Source of the DNA: an uncultured Alphaproteobacteria bacterium
GTDB lineage: Bacteria > Pseudomonadota > Alphaproteobacteria > UBA2966
Reading direction: 5' to 3'
Assembly (NCBI GenBank): GCA_958295725.1
Contig: OY282368.1
Location: forward strand, 2,626,001 to 2,690,000
Length of the DNA: 64,000 nucleotides
The translations under genes were made by a program, and so were the position numbers. The notes beneath the pieces are model-generated. The model was not told the DNA's origin, ran no database searches, and worked only from the letters and a program-made list of their open reading frames with translations. This document shows positions 26,005 through 36,065 of this stretch, one piece after another (within the stretch, counting starts at the first letter, position 1; every line of letters starts with the position of its first letter).

Positions 26005-26032
26005 TTGTATGCGTCCCGCGTTTCGTTTATAT
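26005..26032 (+). promoter_or_regulatory. Candidate sigma-70 promoter of the pur operon
   Basis: TTGTAT (26005-26010) and TTATAT (26027-26032) are separated by 16 bases, in an unusually AT-rich patch about 94 bases before the purC start. The fit is moderate and was judged by eye. Confidence 0.35.
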
Positions 26033-26125
26033 CATCGGGACCTTTCCGAAGCCCCACGCGGGCGACTCCGGGCCGGGCTCGGATCCGCCCGGCCGTGTCT
26101 TCATGCCTCACGCGAGATATCGAAG

Positions 26126-26890
26126 ATGAGCCGTCGCAGACAGATCTACGAAGGCAAGGCGAAGGTCCTTTTCGAAGGGCCCGAACCAGGCACCATCGTC
26201 CAGTACTTCAAGGACGACGCCACCGCGTACAACAAGAAGAAGACCGGCACGATCACTGGCAAGGGGGTGCTGAACAACCGCATCTCCGAGTACCTGATGA
26301 CCGGTCTTGCCGACATGGGTATCCCGACCCATTTCGTGCGCCGCCTGAACATGCGGGAACAACTCGTCAAGGAAGTGGAGATCATCCCCGTCGAGGTGAT
26401 CGCACGGAACGTCGCGGCGGGTTCCATGGCCAAGCGCCTCGGGATCTCCGAGGGTTCGGCGCTCGCCCGCTCGATTGTGGAGTGGTGCTACAAGTCGGAC
26501 GAGTTGGACGACCCCATCGTCTCCGAGGAGCACATCACCGCGTTCGGCTGGGCGACACCCCAGGAACTGGACGAAATGATGTCCATGACCCTGCGGATCA
26601 ACGATTTCCTCAGTGGCCTGTTCCGGGGTATCGGCATCCGCCTGGTCGACTTCAAGATCGAGTTCGGGCGTTATTACTTCAACGACGAGGAACGGATCAT
26701 TCTCGCCGATGAGATCAGCCCGGACAGCTGTCGGCTCTGGGACCTGAAGACAGGCAAGAAGCTCGACAAGGACCGGTTCCGCCGCGATATGGGCGACGTG
26801 GCCGAAGCGTACCAGGAGGTCGCCCAGAGGCTTGGAATCCTTCCGGAGAGCGGCCCGCGTGACCTGCAGGGCCCGAAGGCCATGCAGTAG
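26126..26890 (+). CDS. purC: Phosphoribosylaminoimidazole-succinocarboxamide (SAICAR) synthase
   Basis: PurC joins aspartate to CAIR using ATP to form SAICAR in purine synthesis. The 254-residue protein has the family start [15 protein letters not shown], the nucleotide-site lysine region [13 protein letters not shown], the signature [15 protein letters not shown] and [12 protein letters not shown] followed by [14 protein letters not shown]. Length matches the short bacterial form. It leads the purC-purS-purQ-purL cluster. ATG 26126 gives the conserved N-terminus ([12 protein letters not shown]); the frame extends further upstream without meaning. Confidence 0.97.
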   Translation: MSRRRQIYEGKAKVLFEGPEPGTIVQYFKDDATAYNKKKTGTITGKGVLNNRISEYLMTGLADMGIPTHFVRRLNMREQLVKEVEIIPVEVIARNVAAGSMAKRLGISEGSALARSIVEWCYKSDELDDPIVSEEHITAFGWATPQELDEMMSMTLRINDFLSGLFRGIGIRLVDFKIEFGRYYFNDEERIILADEISPDSCRLWDLKTGKKLDKDRFRRDMGDVAEAYQEVAQRLGILPESGPRDLQGPKAMQ

Positions 26891-26896
26891 CGGCGC

Positions 26897-27163
26897 GTGA
26901 AGGCGCGGGTCCACATCACGCCGAAACCGGGCGTTCTCGACCCGCAGGGCAAGGCTATCCGCGACGCCCTCGCATCGCTGGGGTTCGACGGGATCGACGA
27001 CGTCCGGCAGGGCAAGTACCTGGAACTGGAACTGGAGGAATCGGACGCCAAACGGGCGCGCGCCGCCGTGGAGTCCATGTGCGCGCGGCTTCTGGCCAAC
27101 ACCGTAATCGAGGACTACTGGATCGAATTGGAGGCGGGGCAACCGGAATCCGCGCGGGGATGA
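26897..27163 (+). CDS. purS: FGAM synthase subunit PurS
   Basis: PurS is the small bridging subunit of three-part formylglycinamidine synthase (PurS-PurQ-PurL). The 88-residue protein matches the family ([26 protein letters not shown] at the start, YWIELEA at the end). It begins with GTG 6 bases after purC and overlaps the purQ start by 4 bases (ATGA). Confidence 0.96.
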   Translation: MKARVHITPKPGVLDPQGKAIRDALASLGFDGIDDVRQGKYLELELEESDAKRARAAVESMCARLLANTVIEDYWIELEAGQPESARG

Positions 27164-27845
27164 GGGCGGCAGTCGTCATATTTCCGGGATCCAATCGGGA
27201 CGTCGACGTCATCGACGCACTGGCCGCGGTCGGCGGACGACAGCCCATCGTCGTCCGGCATCGGGATACCGAACTCCCTGACACCGACCTCATCGTCCTG
27301 CCTGGCGGATTCTCCCACGGGGATTATCTCCGTTCCGGCGCCATGGCGGCGCGCGCGCCGGTCCTGTCCGCGGTATCGGCGTGCGCGAAAGCCGGAGTCC
27401 CAGTGCTTGGAATCTGCAACGGGTTCCAGATCCTGACCGAGGCGGGGCTCCTGCCTGGCGCGCTGATGGCCAATCGGGATCTCAAGTTCGTGTGCCGGGA
27501 CGTTCATCTGAGGGTCGAGCGTGCGGACACGCCGTTCACCGGCCGCTACGCGGCGGGCCAAGTGATCCGGGTGCCGGTCGCGCACCACGACGGCAACTAC
27601 CACTCGGACGCGGATACCCTGGCGCGCATCGAGGGTGAAGGGCGGGTCGCCTTTCGCTACTGCACGCCCGAGGGCCACGTCAAGGACGCCGCCAACCCGA
27701 ACGGATCGATCAACGGCATCGCTGGCGTCTACAACGCGGCCCGCAACGTCCTCGGACTCATGCCGCATCCCGAGGATCACGTCGATGGCGCGCAAGGCTG
27801 TTCGGACGGACGTCCGATGTTCGAGTCTCTGGTCGAGCACCTGTC

Positions 27846-27849
<4 letters not shown>
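27160..27849 (+). CDS. purQ: FGAM synthase glutaminase subunit PurQ
   Basis: PurQ hydrolyses glutamine to supply ammonia to PurL. The 229-residue protein is a class I glutamine amidotransferase: [14 protein letters not shown], the nucleophile elbow [14 protein letters not shown] with its Cys, and the His-Glu pair near the C-terminus ([10 protein letters not shown]). It overlaps purS and purL by 4 bases on each side, consistent with coupled translation of the complex. Confidence 0.97.
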
Positions 27850-30089
<2,240 letters not shown>

Positions 30090-30135
30090 ACTCTTTCCGC
30101 CGCCGTGGAAGCGGGGCTGGAAAGGGGGAGCGACC

Positions 30136-30378
30136 ATGCCGATGCAGGCGGGCGATATCGAGCGCCTGATCAAGGAAGCGATGCCGGACGCACAGGTCAC
30201 GATCGAGGACCTGCGGGGCGATGGCGACCATTACGCCGCGATGGTCGTTTCGAAGGAATTCAAGGGGAAAAGCCGTGTTCAGCAGCATCAGATGGTGTAC
30301 AAGGCGCTCCAGGGCCGTATGGGAGACGCGCTGCACGCCCTGGCGTTGCAGACCGACGTTCCCGAGGGTCTGGACTGA
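30136..30378 (+). CDS. BolA-family protein
   Basis: This 80-residue BolA-like protein has the conserved DGDHYAAMVVSKEFKGKSRVQQHQMVYKAL-type core, including the His and the basic stretch. BolA proteins bind monothiol glutaredoxins through a shared 2Fe-2S cluster and take part in iron-sulfur trafficking and iron sensing; the grxD gene follows 57 bases later, fitting that partnership. GGGGGAGC precedes ATG 30136. Confidence 0.95.
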   Translation: MPMQAGDIERLIKEAMPDAQVTIEDLRGDGDHYAAMVVSKEFKGKSRVQQHQMVYKALQGRMGDALHALALQTDVPEGLD

Positions 30379-30435
30379 CCGCGCCGCCCCGCCCGCCCGA
30401 GCGGGTCGAGGCGACCTGAACGGAAGGAAGATGAC

Positions 30436-30783
<348 letters not shown>

Positions 30784-30791
30784 GGTCACCG

Positions 30792-31193
30792 ATGGGCGAG
30801 CCCTCGGACATTCGGAGCTATCACGCGCACGTCTACTTCGGCGCGGACACCCGCGAGGAAGCACGGCGCATGCGCGAGGCGATTGAAGCGCGCTTCGATG
30901 TCGAGATGGGGCGGTGGCACGAGAAGCTGGTGGGTCCTCATCCTTGCTGGAGCTATCAGGTCGCGTTCCAGCCACCGGTGTTGGGCGAACTCGTCCCGTG
31001 GCTCATGGTCAACCGAGATGGACTGACCGTCTTCCTTCATCCGAATACCGGCGACGATCTCGCAGACCATACGGATCACGTCGCGTGGTTGGGCCCGAGC
31101 GTGGATCTCGACATCGGTTTTTTCACGAAGCGCGTCGGGAACGGAGACGGTCGGGCCCCGCGGTCGCGACTTTCCAGCATACCTCCGTCCTAA
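30792..31193 (+). CDS. DOPA 4,5-dioxygenase-family protein
   Basis: The 133-residue protein belongs to the DOPA_dioxygen family, recognised by YHAHVYFGADTREEA near the start, GPHPCWSYQVAF in the middle and a closing DHTDHVAWLG. Fungal members open the DOPA ring in betalain or muscaflavin synthesis; bacterial members are widespread and mostly untested. His residues that could bind iron (YHAHVYF, HTDH) are present. It follows grxD by 8 bases and may be part of its transcript. Confidence 0.85.
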   Translation: MGEPSDIRSYHAHVYFGADTREEARRMREAIEARFDVEMGRWHEKLVGPHPCWSYQVAFQPPVLGELVPWLMVNRDGLTVFLHPNTGDDLADHTDHVAWLGPSVDLDIGFFTKRVGNGDGRAPRSRLSSIPPS

Positions 31194-31224
31194 CCTTCCT
31201 CCTCCGACGGGGAGGATGTTCGAG

Positions 31225-32274
31225 ATGAAAACGGTTCGCCCGAGCCGCGAGATCTTCGACAAACTCGCCGACTCTCCCTATCCCGCGTTCGCCTTCGTGG
31301 CCGGGGTCAAGCTCGATGTCTTCACGCCGCTCGGCGACGGCCCCAAGACGGCGGAGCAGCTCGCGACCGTCCTCGATGTCGATTCGCGAAAACTGAGCCC
31401 TCTGCTTTACGCGCTCGTCGTGGCCGGCGTGCTGGTCGTAGAGGATGGCGCGTTCGCGAACACGCCCGAGTCGGACCATTACCTGGTGAAGGGCCGCGAG
31501 GAGTACATCGGTAACCTGTGCGAAGCCTTCGAGAAGCGGTGGCGCTGGGCGTTGCGGACGACCGAATCGATCCGCATGGGGAAGCCTCAGGCCGCGCACG
31601 ATTACGCCGCGATGTCCGGCGCGGAACGGGACGCGTTCTTCCGCGATCTGCATCCCAACGCGCTCGAAGCCGGCCGTATGTTGGCCGACAAGCTGAACCT
31701 CGCCGAACGCCGCCATCTGGTCGATGTCGGCGGTGGCTCCGGTGGCCTCGCCATCGCGGCCTGCGAACGGTGTCCGGAGCTGCGCGCCACGGTGATCGAG
31801 CTTCCGTCCATCACCCCCATAGCGGAAACCATCGTCGCCGAATCGGGGTTGTCGAAACGCATCGCGGTGATGGCGCACGACGTGGTCGCGGGTCCGCCTC
31901 CGATCCACTGCGATGTCGCGGTATTCCGGGCCGTTCTCCAGGTGCTGGCGCATGACCAGGCCCGCGCCGCCGTGATCAACGTGGGACGGACCATCGAAAC
32001 AGGCGGAACGATGTGCATCCTGAGCCGCGTGCTGCGGGATTCACGCCTCGAACCGGCGCAGACGGTGGCCCAGAATTTGGTGTTCCTCAATATCTACGAC
32101 GGTGGACAAGCCTACACGGTCGGTGAACATCGCGCCTGGCTGCGGGATGCCGGCTTTCCGGACTTCGAGATGTTCACCCGCGCCGACGGCCGCAGCGTCA
32201 TCACCGCGACAAGGCCGACGGATCTTTCGTCGGATTCCCGGCTTGGCGAGATGCCGGAGATCGCGACAGAATGA
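31225..32274 (+). CDS. O-methyltransferase (CrtF/acetylserotonin-type)
   Basis: The protein of about 349 residues has an N-terminal winged-helix dimerisation domain (about 5-95, with LDVFTPLGDGPKTAEQLATVL) and a C-terminal SAM-binding Methyltransf_2 domain containing LVDVGGGSGGLAIAACE and the later LPSITPIAE and FRAVLQVLAHDQA. It resembles plant-type O-methyltransferases and bacterial hydroxyneurosporene methyltransferase; the substrate here is unknown. ATG 31225 is chosen because GGGGAGG lies 9-10 bases before it, whereas an ATG nine bases upstream would overlap that site. Confidence 0.85.
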   Translation: MKTVRPSREIFDKLADSPYPAFAFVAGVKLDVFTPLGDGPKTAEQLATVLDVDSRKLSPLLYALVVAGVLVVEDGAFANTPESDHYLVKGREEYIGNLCEAFEKRWRWALRTTESIRMGKPQAAHDYAAMSGAERDAFFRDLHPNALEAGRMLADKLNLAERRHLVDVGGGSGGLAIAACERCPELRATVIELPSITPIAETIVAESGLSKRIAVMAHDVVAGPPPIHCDVAVFRAVLQVLAHDQARAAVINVGRTIETGGTMCILSRVLRDSRLEPAQTVAQNLVFLNIYDGGQAYTVGEHRAWLRDAGFPDFEMFTRADGRSVITATRPTDLSSDSRLGEMPEIATE

Positions 32275-32292
32275 CCATGGGAGACGCGATCC

Positions 32293-33387
32293 ATGAAGAA
32301 TAAGGCTTGGCTCCACGCCCGCGCGGCGCTGGCGCGGGCGCCGCTGCCGGTGGCTTCGCTCCTGTACGCGGGAAGGCGCCTGCGCGAGGATGGGTTCGTC
32401 CTTGACGCGAACGCGCATTTCGTCTGCGATACGGTCAACGCGCTGCGCACCGGAACGATTTGGGAAACCGGTCCGGAGCTCGCTCGCTCGCAGTTCGAGC
32501 GGGTGATCGATCTCTTCGGGCAACTGCCGCGTCCCATGGAGAGCGTCGTGGATCGGACGATCGCCGGGCCCGCAGGCGATTTGACGGTGCGGATCTATAC
32601 GCCGGCGCGCTCGGACGTCCCGCCGCCCGTATTCGTCTACTACCACGGCGGCGGCTTCGTTCAGGGCAGCCTGCGGGCCTACGACAGCACCTGTCGGCAC
32701 CTCGCGGCGGCCTCGGGCGCCATCGTCGTCGTTCCCGACTACCGGCTGGCGCCGGAAGGTAAATTCCCGGCCGCCGTCGAGGATTGTCTGGCGGCGACCG
32801 AGTGGGCAGCCGGGAACGCGGCGGATTTTGGCGGCGATTCCGGCCGGCTGGCGGTCGGTGGGGACTCGGCGGGGGGCAACCTGACGGCCGTGGTCACGCA
32901 GGAATGTCGGGATTCCGGCGGTCCGGACATCTCGTTTCAGATCCTCATCTATCCCATGCTGGACTGGAGCTGCGCGACGAGATCCTTCGAGTCGTTCGGC
33001 ACCGCCGGGTTGTTTCTCACGCGGGAACGGATCGAGTGGTACGCCCGACACTTGTTCGCGAACGAGTCGGAGGCGAAGACCGTGCGCGCCTCGCCCGGCA
33101 GGCGCGAGACCCTCGCCGGCCTGCCGCCGGCGCTTGTGGTCACCGCGGGCTTCGACCCGTTACGGGACGAGGGACGGGACTACGCGGAGCGCCTGAAGAA
33201 GGCTGGCGTTGCAGTGGAGTTCGTGGAGTACGAAAGCATGGTCCACGGCTTCGCCTTCATGGCGGGGGCGTTCTCCGAGGGCAAGGATCTGCTCGACCGT
33301 ATCGGACGGGCGACGAAGGCGGCATTGGGAAACCATGGCGGTTCAGGCCAGGCCTGGCCCCCCGGCCGTGACCCGATACCCGGTTGA
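32293..33387 (+). CDS. Alpha/beta hydrolase, HSL-type carboxylesterase
   Basis: The 364-residue protein has the hormone-sensitive-lipase family features: oxyanion-hole HGGG at 118-121 (YYHGGGFVQGS), nucleophile GDSAGG with Ser about 192, catalytic Asp in GFDPLRDEG and His in VHGFAFM. The N-terminal 80 residues form a helical cap. Such enzymes hydrolyse short acyl esters. It follows the O-methyltransferase by 18 bases and precedes a GNAT gene; the three may form one unit, but their pathway is not apparent. Confidence 0.9.
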   Translation: MKNKAWLHARAALARAPLPVASLLYAGRRLREDGFVLDANAHFVCDTVNALRTGTIWETGPELARSQFERVIDLFGQLPRPMESVVDRTIAGPAGDLTVRIYTPARSDVPPPVFVYYHGGGFVQGSLRAYDSTCRHLAAASGAIVVVPDYRLAPEGKFPAAVEDCLAATEWAAGNAADFGGDSGRLAVGGDSAGGNLTAVVTQECRDSGGPDISFQILIYPMLDWSCATRSFESFGTAGLFLTRERIEWYARHLFANESEAKTVRASPGRRETLAGLPPALVVTAGFDPLRDEGRDYAERLKKAGVAVEFVEYESMVHGFAFMAGAFSEGKDLLDRIGRATKAALGNHGGSGQAWPPGRDPIPG

Positions 33388-33403
33388 CGCTGGGGCGCGA
33401 AAG

Positions 33404-34042
33404 ATGATCCAGATCACGGCCGAACAACCACGGTACACCGAGGATATCGAGTATCTGTTGGATACGGTGTTCGGCGCGGATCGCCGGTCGAAAGCCGTCT
33501 ACGCCCTTCGCGAGGGCATCGCACCGATCGACGATCTGTGCCACGTCGCCTTGATCGACGGGGAACTCCACGGCTCGATCCGATACTGGCCAGCGCGGGC
33601 GGTCCACGCTGGGCGCGGCCGTCACGCAGACCTGCTCCTGCTCGGCCCGTTGGCCGTCGACCCCGTTTTTCAGGGTGCGGGCATCGGCCGGGCGCTGGTG
33701 GAACATTCGCTCGTTCTCGCTGGACGCCGTGGACACCGAGCCGCGGTGCTGGTCGGCGATCCCGCCTACTATGGCCGATTCGGTTTCGAGCGATCGGGCG
33801 CGCGTGACCTTCGCCTTCCCGGCGAAACGGACCAGGAGCGCGTGCTGTTGCGCGAGATCGTGCGCGGGGCCGCCGCGGAGTGCGCCGGAACGCTGGTCCG
33901 CGCGCCGACCGAACACCCGGTCTCCGTCCTGGCTGAACCCGCCGTCAGCGTCCCTCCCGGTACCACGCCGTCATCAGGGCGCCGAGCGCCAGAAGGAGGA
34001 CGGCAAGCGCCGGAAGAAGGGATGTCCGCTCGACGCGCGTGA
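33404..34042 (+). CDS. GNAT N-acetyltransferase (YhbS-like)
   Basis: The acetyltransferase core occupies about residues 5-165, with LLGPLAVDPVFQGAGIGRALVEHSL as the acetyl-CoA binding motif and GDPAYYGRFGFE after it, as in YhbS-type proteins. The last about 30 residues (Pro, Gly and Arg-rich) lie antisense over the 3' end of the convergent membrane-protein gene, with a 98-base overlap, and look like an extension gained after loss of an earlier stop. ATG 33404 lies 16 bases after the esterase stop. Substrate unknown. Confidence 0.85.
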   Translation: MIQITAEQPRYTEDIEYLLDTVFGADRRSKAVYALREGIAPIDDLCHVALIDGELHGSIRYWPARAVHAGRGRHADLLLLGPLAVDPVFQGAGIGRALVEHSLVLAGRRGHRAAVLVGDPAYYGRFGFERSGARDLRLPGETDQERVLLREIVRGAAAECAGTLVRAPTEHPVSVLAEPAVSVPPGTTPSSGRRAPEGGRQAPEEGMSARRA

Positions 34043-36065
34043 CGATGTAGCTTCCGTTGGCGACGAGCCCCAGCCAGTCGCTTCCCGCGGTATCCCGGCC
34101 GGGTAGGACGGAACGTATGTTCGGTACGCCGTCTTCCGCGATCCAGTAGATGCCCCCGGACGTGGCCTCGACGATGGGCATCAATCCGTCCGGGGACGTT
34201 CTCACGTCGGCGTATTCCCTGGCGTTCAGGGGCCCGACCACCGTCACCGCCTCGAGATCCCCGTCGCTTGCCATATACAGCCCGGTCTCGCCGACCGTGG
34301 CGCCGCCGACCAGACGCCCGCCGCCTCGATCCTCCAGCTCGACCGGCAGTCGCTCGCCGGACGGCGCACGGACGGTGATCCGCCGGGGAGCGCCGTCGAG
34401 ACCGCGGCGGACGATCTCGAGCCGGTTGCCTCGCGCCGAGAGCCTCAAATCCTCCTCTTCCAGATCCGGCTCCTTCATCAGCCAGTGCGCGAGTCTGCGA
34501 AGCAACTCGGCCTGCGGGCCACCGCCCTCGACGCCCCGCGCCCAGAGCCAGGCGTGGTCCGAAAGCAGCAGCGCCACGCGACCGTCCCCCACGCGGTCGA
34601 GTTGCAACAGGGGACGGTCGCCGACGCCCCGCATGACGGTGGCGCCGCGCTCGGCGACCGCGTCGATCATCCTGAACCAACGGCCCCATGCGGGCGTTTC
34701 GTCCGCCGCGCCGGCCAGATTCGCCGTCACCGGGTGCCGCTTGCCGAGCTCCGTCAGCATCGGCCTGAAACCCCGTTCGATGACCGCCCCCGTGGGACGG
34801 CCGGGCATCACGCCCTGGAGCGGCGTTCGGTAGACGGAGAGCGGCGTAGCGAAGGCCGGACCCACGGCTCCCAACAGTGCGCCGCCATCCGTGACGTATC
34901 GGGCGATATTGGCGAAATAGCCCTGGGGCAGGATCCCGCGCCGCCGGTAGCGGTCGAAGACGATGAGATCGAAATCCGCCAACTTGGTTTCGAAGAGCTC
35001 CCGGATCGGGAAGGCGATGAGGGACAGCTCGCGGACCGGTGTGCCATCCTGCTTTTCGGGTGGGCGCAGGATCGTGAAGTGTACGAGATCGACCGACGGA
35101 TCCGCCTTCAGGAGGTTCCGCCAGGTGCGCGCGCCGGCATGAGGCTCGCCGGAGACGAGCAAGACGCGGAGACGGTCGCGCACCCCATTGACGGTGAGCG
35201 CGGCGCGGTTGTTTCGTCGGGTCAGTTCGCCGTCGGCGTCGGTGACCTCGATCTCGACGATCGTTCGGCCGCCGTGGTCCAGCCTGAAGGGAACGCGCTG
35301 GTCTCTGCCCACCTCCAGCGTGTGGGTCTCCTCGCGTACGCCGTCGCGCCGCACGGTGACTCGCGCGGTTCCCGGCTGTTCGCCGTAACCGGCATCCTCC
35401 ACGCGCAGCGTGAGGTGGAGTTCCGAATCCACCATCCCGTAGCTCGGCGCCTCGGCGACGACGAGGCGGCGATCCGCCTCGCCGCGCTCTCCGGTGAGCA
35501 GGACATGGAGGGGTTTCAGATTCCCGATTCGGGGCGCGCGGGTGGGCTCGTCGGGCGCGTCGTGCACCTGCCCGTCGGTGACGAAGATGGCACCGGCGAT
35601 GCGGTCCAGCGGGACGTCCGCGAGCGTCATATCGAGGGCGTCGAACAGCCGCGTCCCTTCCGGCATCGTGTCGATGGCGTCGGTCCGGTCCGACGACGCG
35701 CGACCCGGTGCGCCCGCGTCGACCGCCCGAACCTCCACGTTCGGCAGTCGTCGGAGCCGTTCTCGCACCGCGCGCAGGGCTTCGTCTGTGCGTTCCCACC
35801 TGGCGCCGATCCGCTGACTGGAGGAGCGGTCGGCGACCACGGCGACCACATCGGTCAACCGTTCCCGGTTCTCGGTATGGAGAGTCGGGTTAGCCAGCGC
35901 TCCGACGACGATCGCGAGGGCAACTCCGCGCCAAGCCGCTCCCGCGGCGCGCTTGATGAAGGCGACGGACGTCAGCGAAACGGCGACCACCGACAATGCC
36001 CCGATGACCGTCCACGGCAAGAGGGGCGCGAAGGATATCGACGTCACGGCGGCCGCGGTGCCCAT
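33945..36065 (-). CDS. Membrane-anchored glutamine-amidotransferase-like/VWA-like protein of the MoxR-DUF58-DUF4159 cluster
   Basis: The protein of about 706 residues starts with two membrane helices (about 12-30 and 40-58) and ends with another (about 680-700: LLPALAVLLLALGALMTAW). The large part between contains a von Willebrand-like stretch (VVAVVADRSSSQ near 74-85, AIFVTDGQVHDAP near 165) and a glutamine-amidotransferase-like fold (RLRVLLVSGEPHAG, FDLIVFDRYRRRG) without an obvious catalytic Cys. Its ATG overlaps the stop of the DUF4159 gene by one base (TGATG), so the two are translationally coupled. These proteins recur with MoxR ATPases in alphaproteobacteria; a role in cell-envelope maintenance is suspected but unproven. 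Confidence 0.82.
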   Translation of the reverse strand: MGTAAAVTSISFAPLLPWTVIGALSVVAVSLTSVAFIKRAAGAAWRGVALAIVVGALANPTLHTENRERLTDVVAVVADRSSSQRIGARWERTDEALRAVRERLRRLPNVEVRAVDAGAPGRASSDRTDAIDTMPEGTRLFDALDMTLADVPLDRIAGAIFVTDGQVHDAPDEPTRAPRIGNLKPLHVLLTGERGEADRRLVVAEAPSYGMVDSELHLTLRVEDAGYGEQPGTARVTVRRDGVREETHTLEVGRDQRVPFRLDHGGRTIVEIEVTDADGELTRRNNRAALTVNGVRDRLRVLLVSGEPHAGARTWRNLLKADPSVDLVHFTILRPPEKQDGTPVRELSLIAFPIRELFETKLADFDLIVFDRYRRRGILPQGYFANIARYVTDGGALLGAVGPAFATPLSVYRTPLQGVMPGRPTGAVIERGFRPMLTELGKRHPVTANLAGAADETPAWGRWFRMIDAVAERGATVMRGVGDRPLLQLDRVGDGRVALLLSDHAWLWARGVEGGGPQAELLRRLAHWLMKEPDLEEEDLRLSARGNRLEIVRRGLDGAPRRITVRAPSGERLPVELEDRGGGRLVGGATVGETGLYMASDGDLEAVTVVGPLNAREYADVRTSPDGLMPIVEATSGGIYWIAEDGVPNIRSVLPGRDTAGSDWLGLVANGSYIVTRVERTSLLPALAVLLLALGALMTAWYREGR

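Larger units (their letters stand above)
25875..26125. other. Intergenic region meaB-purC with IS end and candidate promoter
   Basis: These 251 bases contain a lone IS481-like inverted repeat near the meaB stop and a candidate sigma-70 promoter before purC. A long frame runs through it on the plus strand but without any start signal or family resemblance. Confidence 0.5.
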
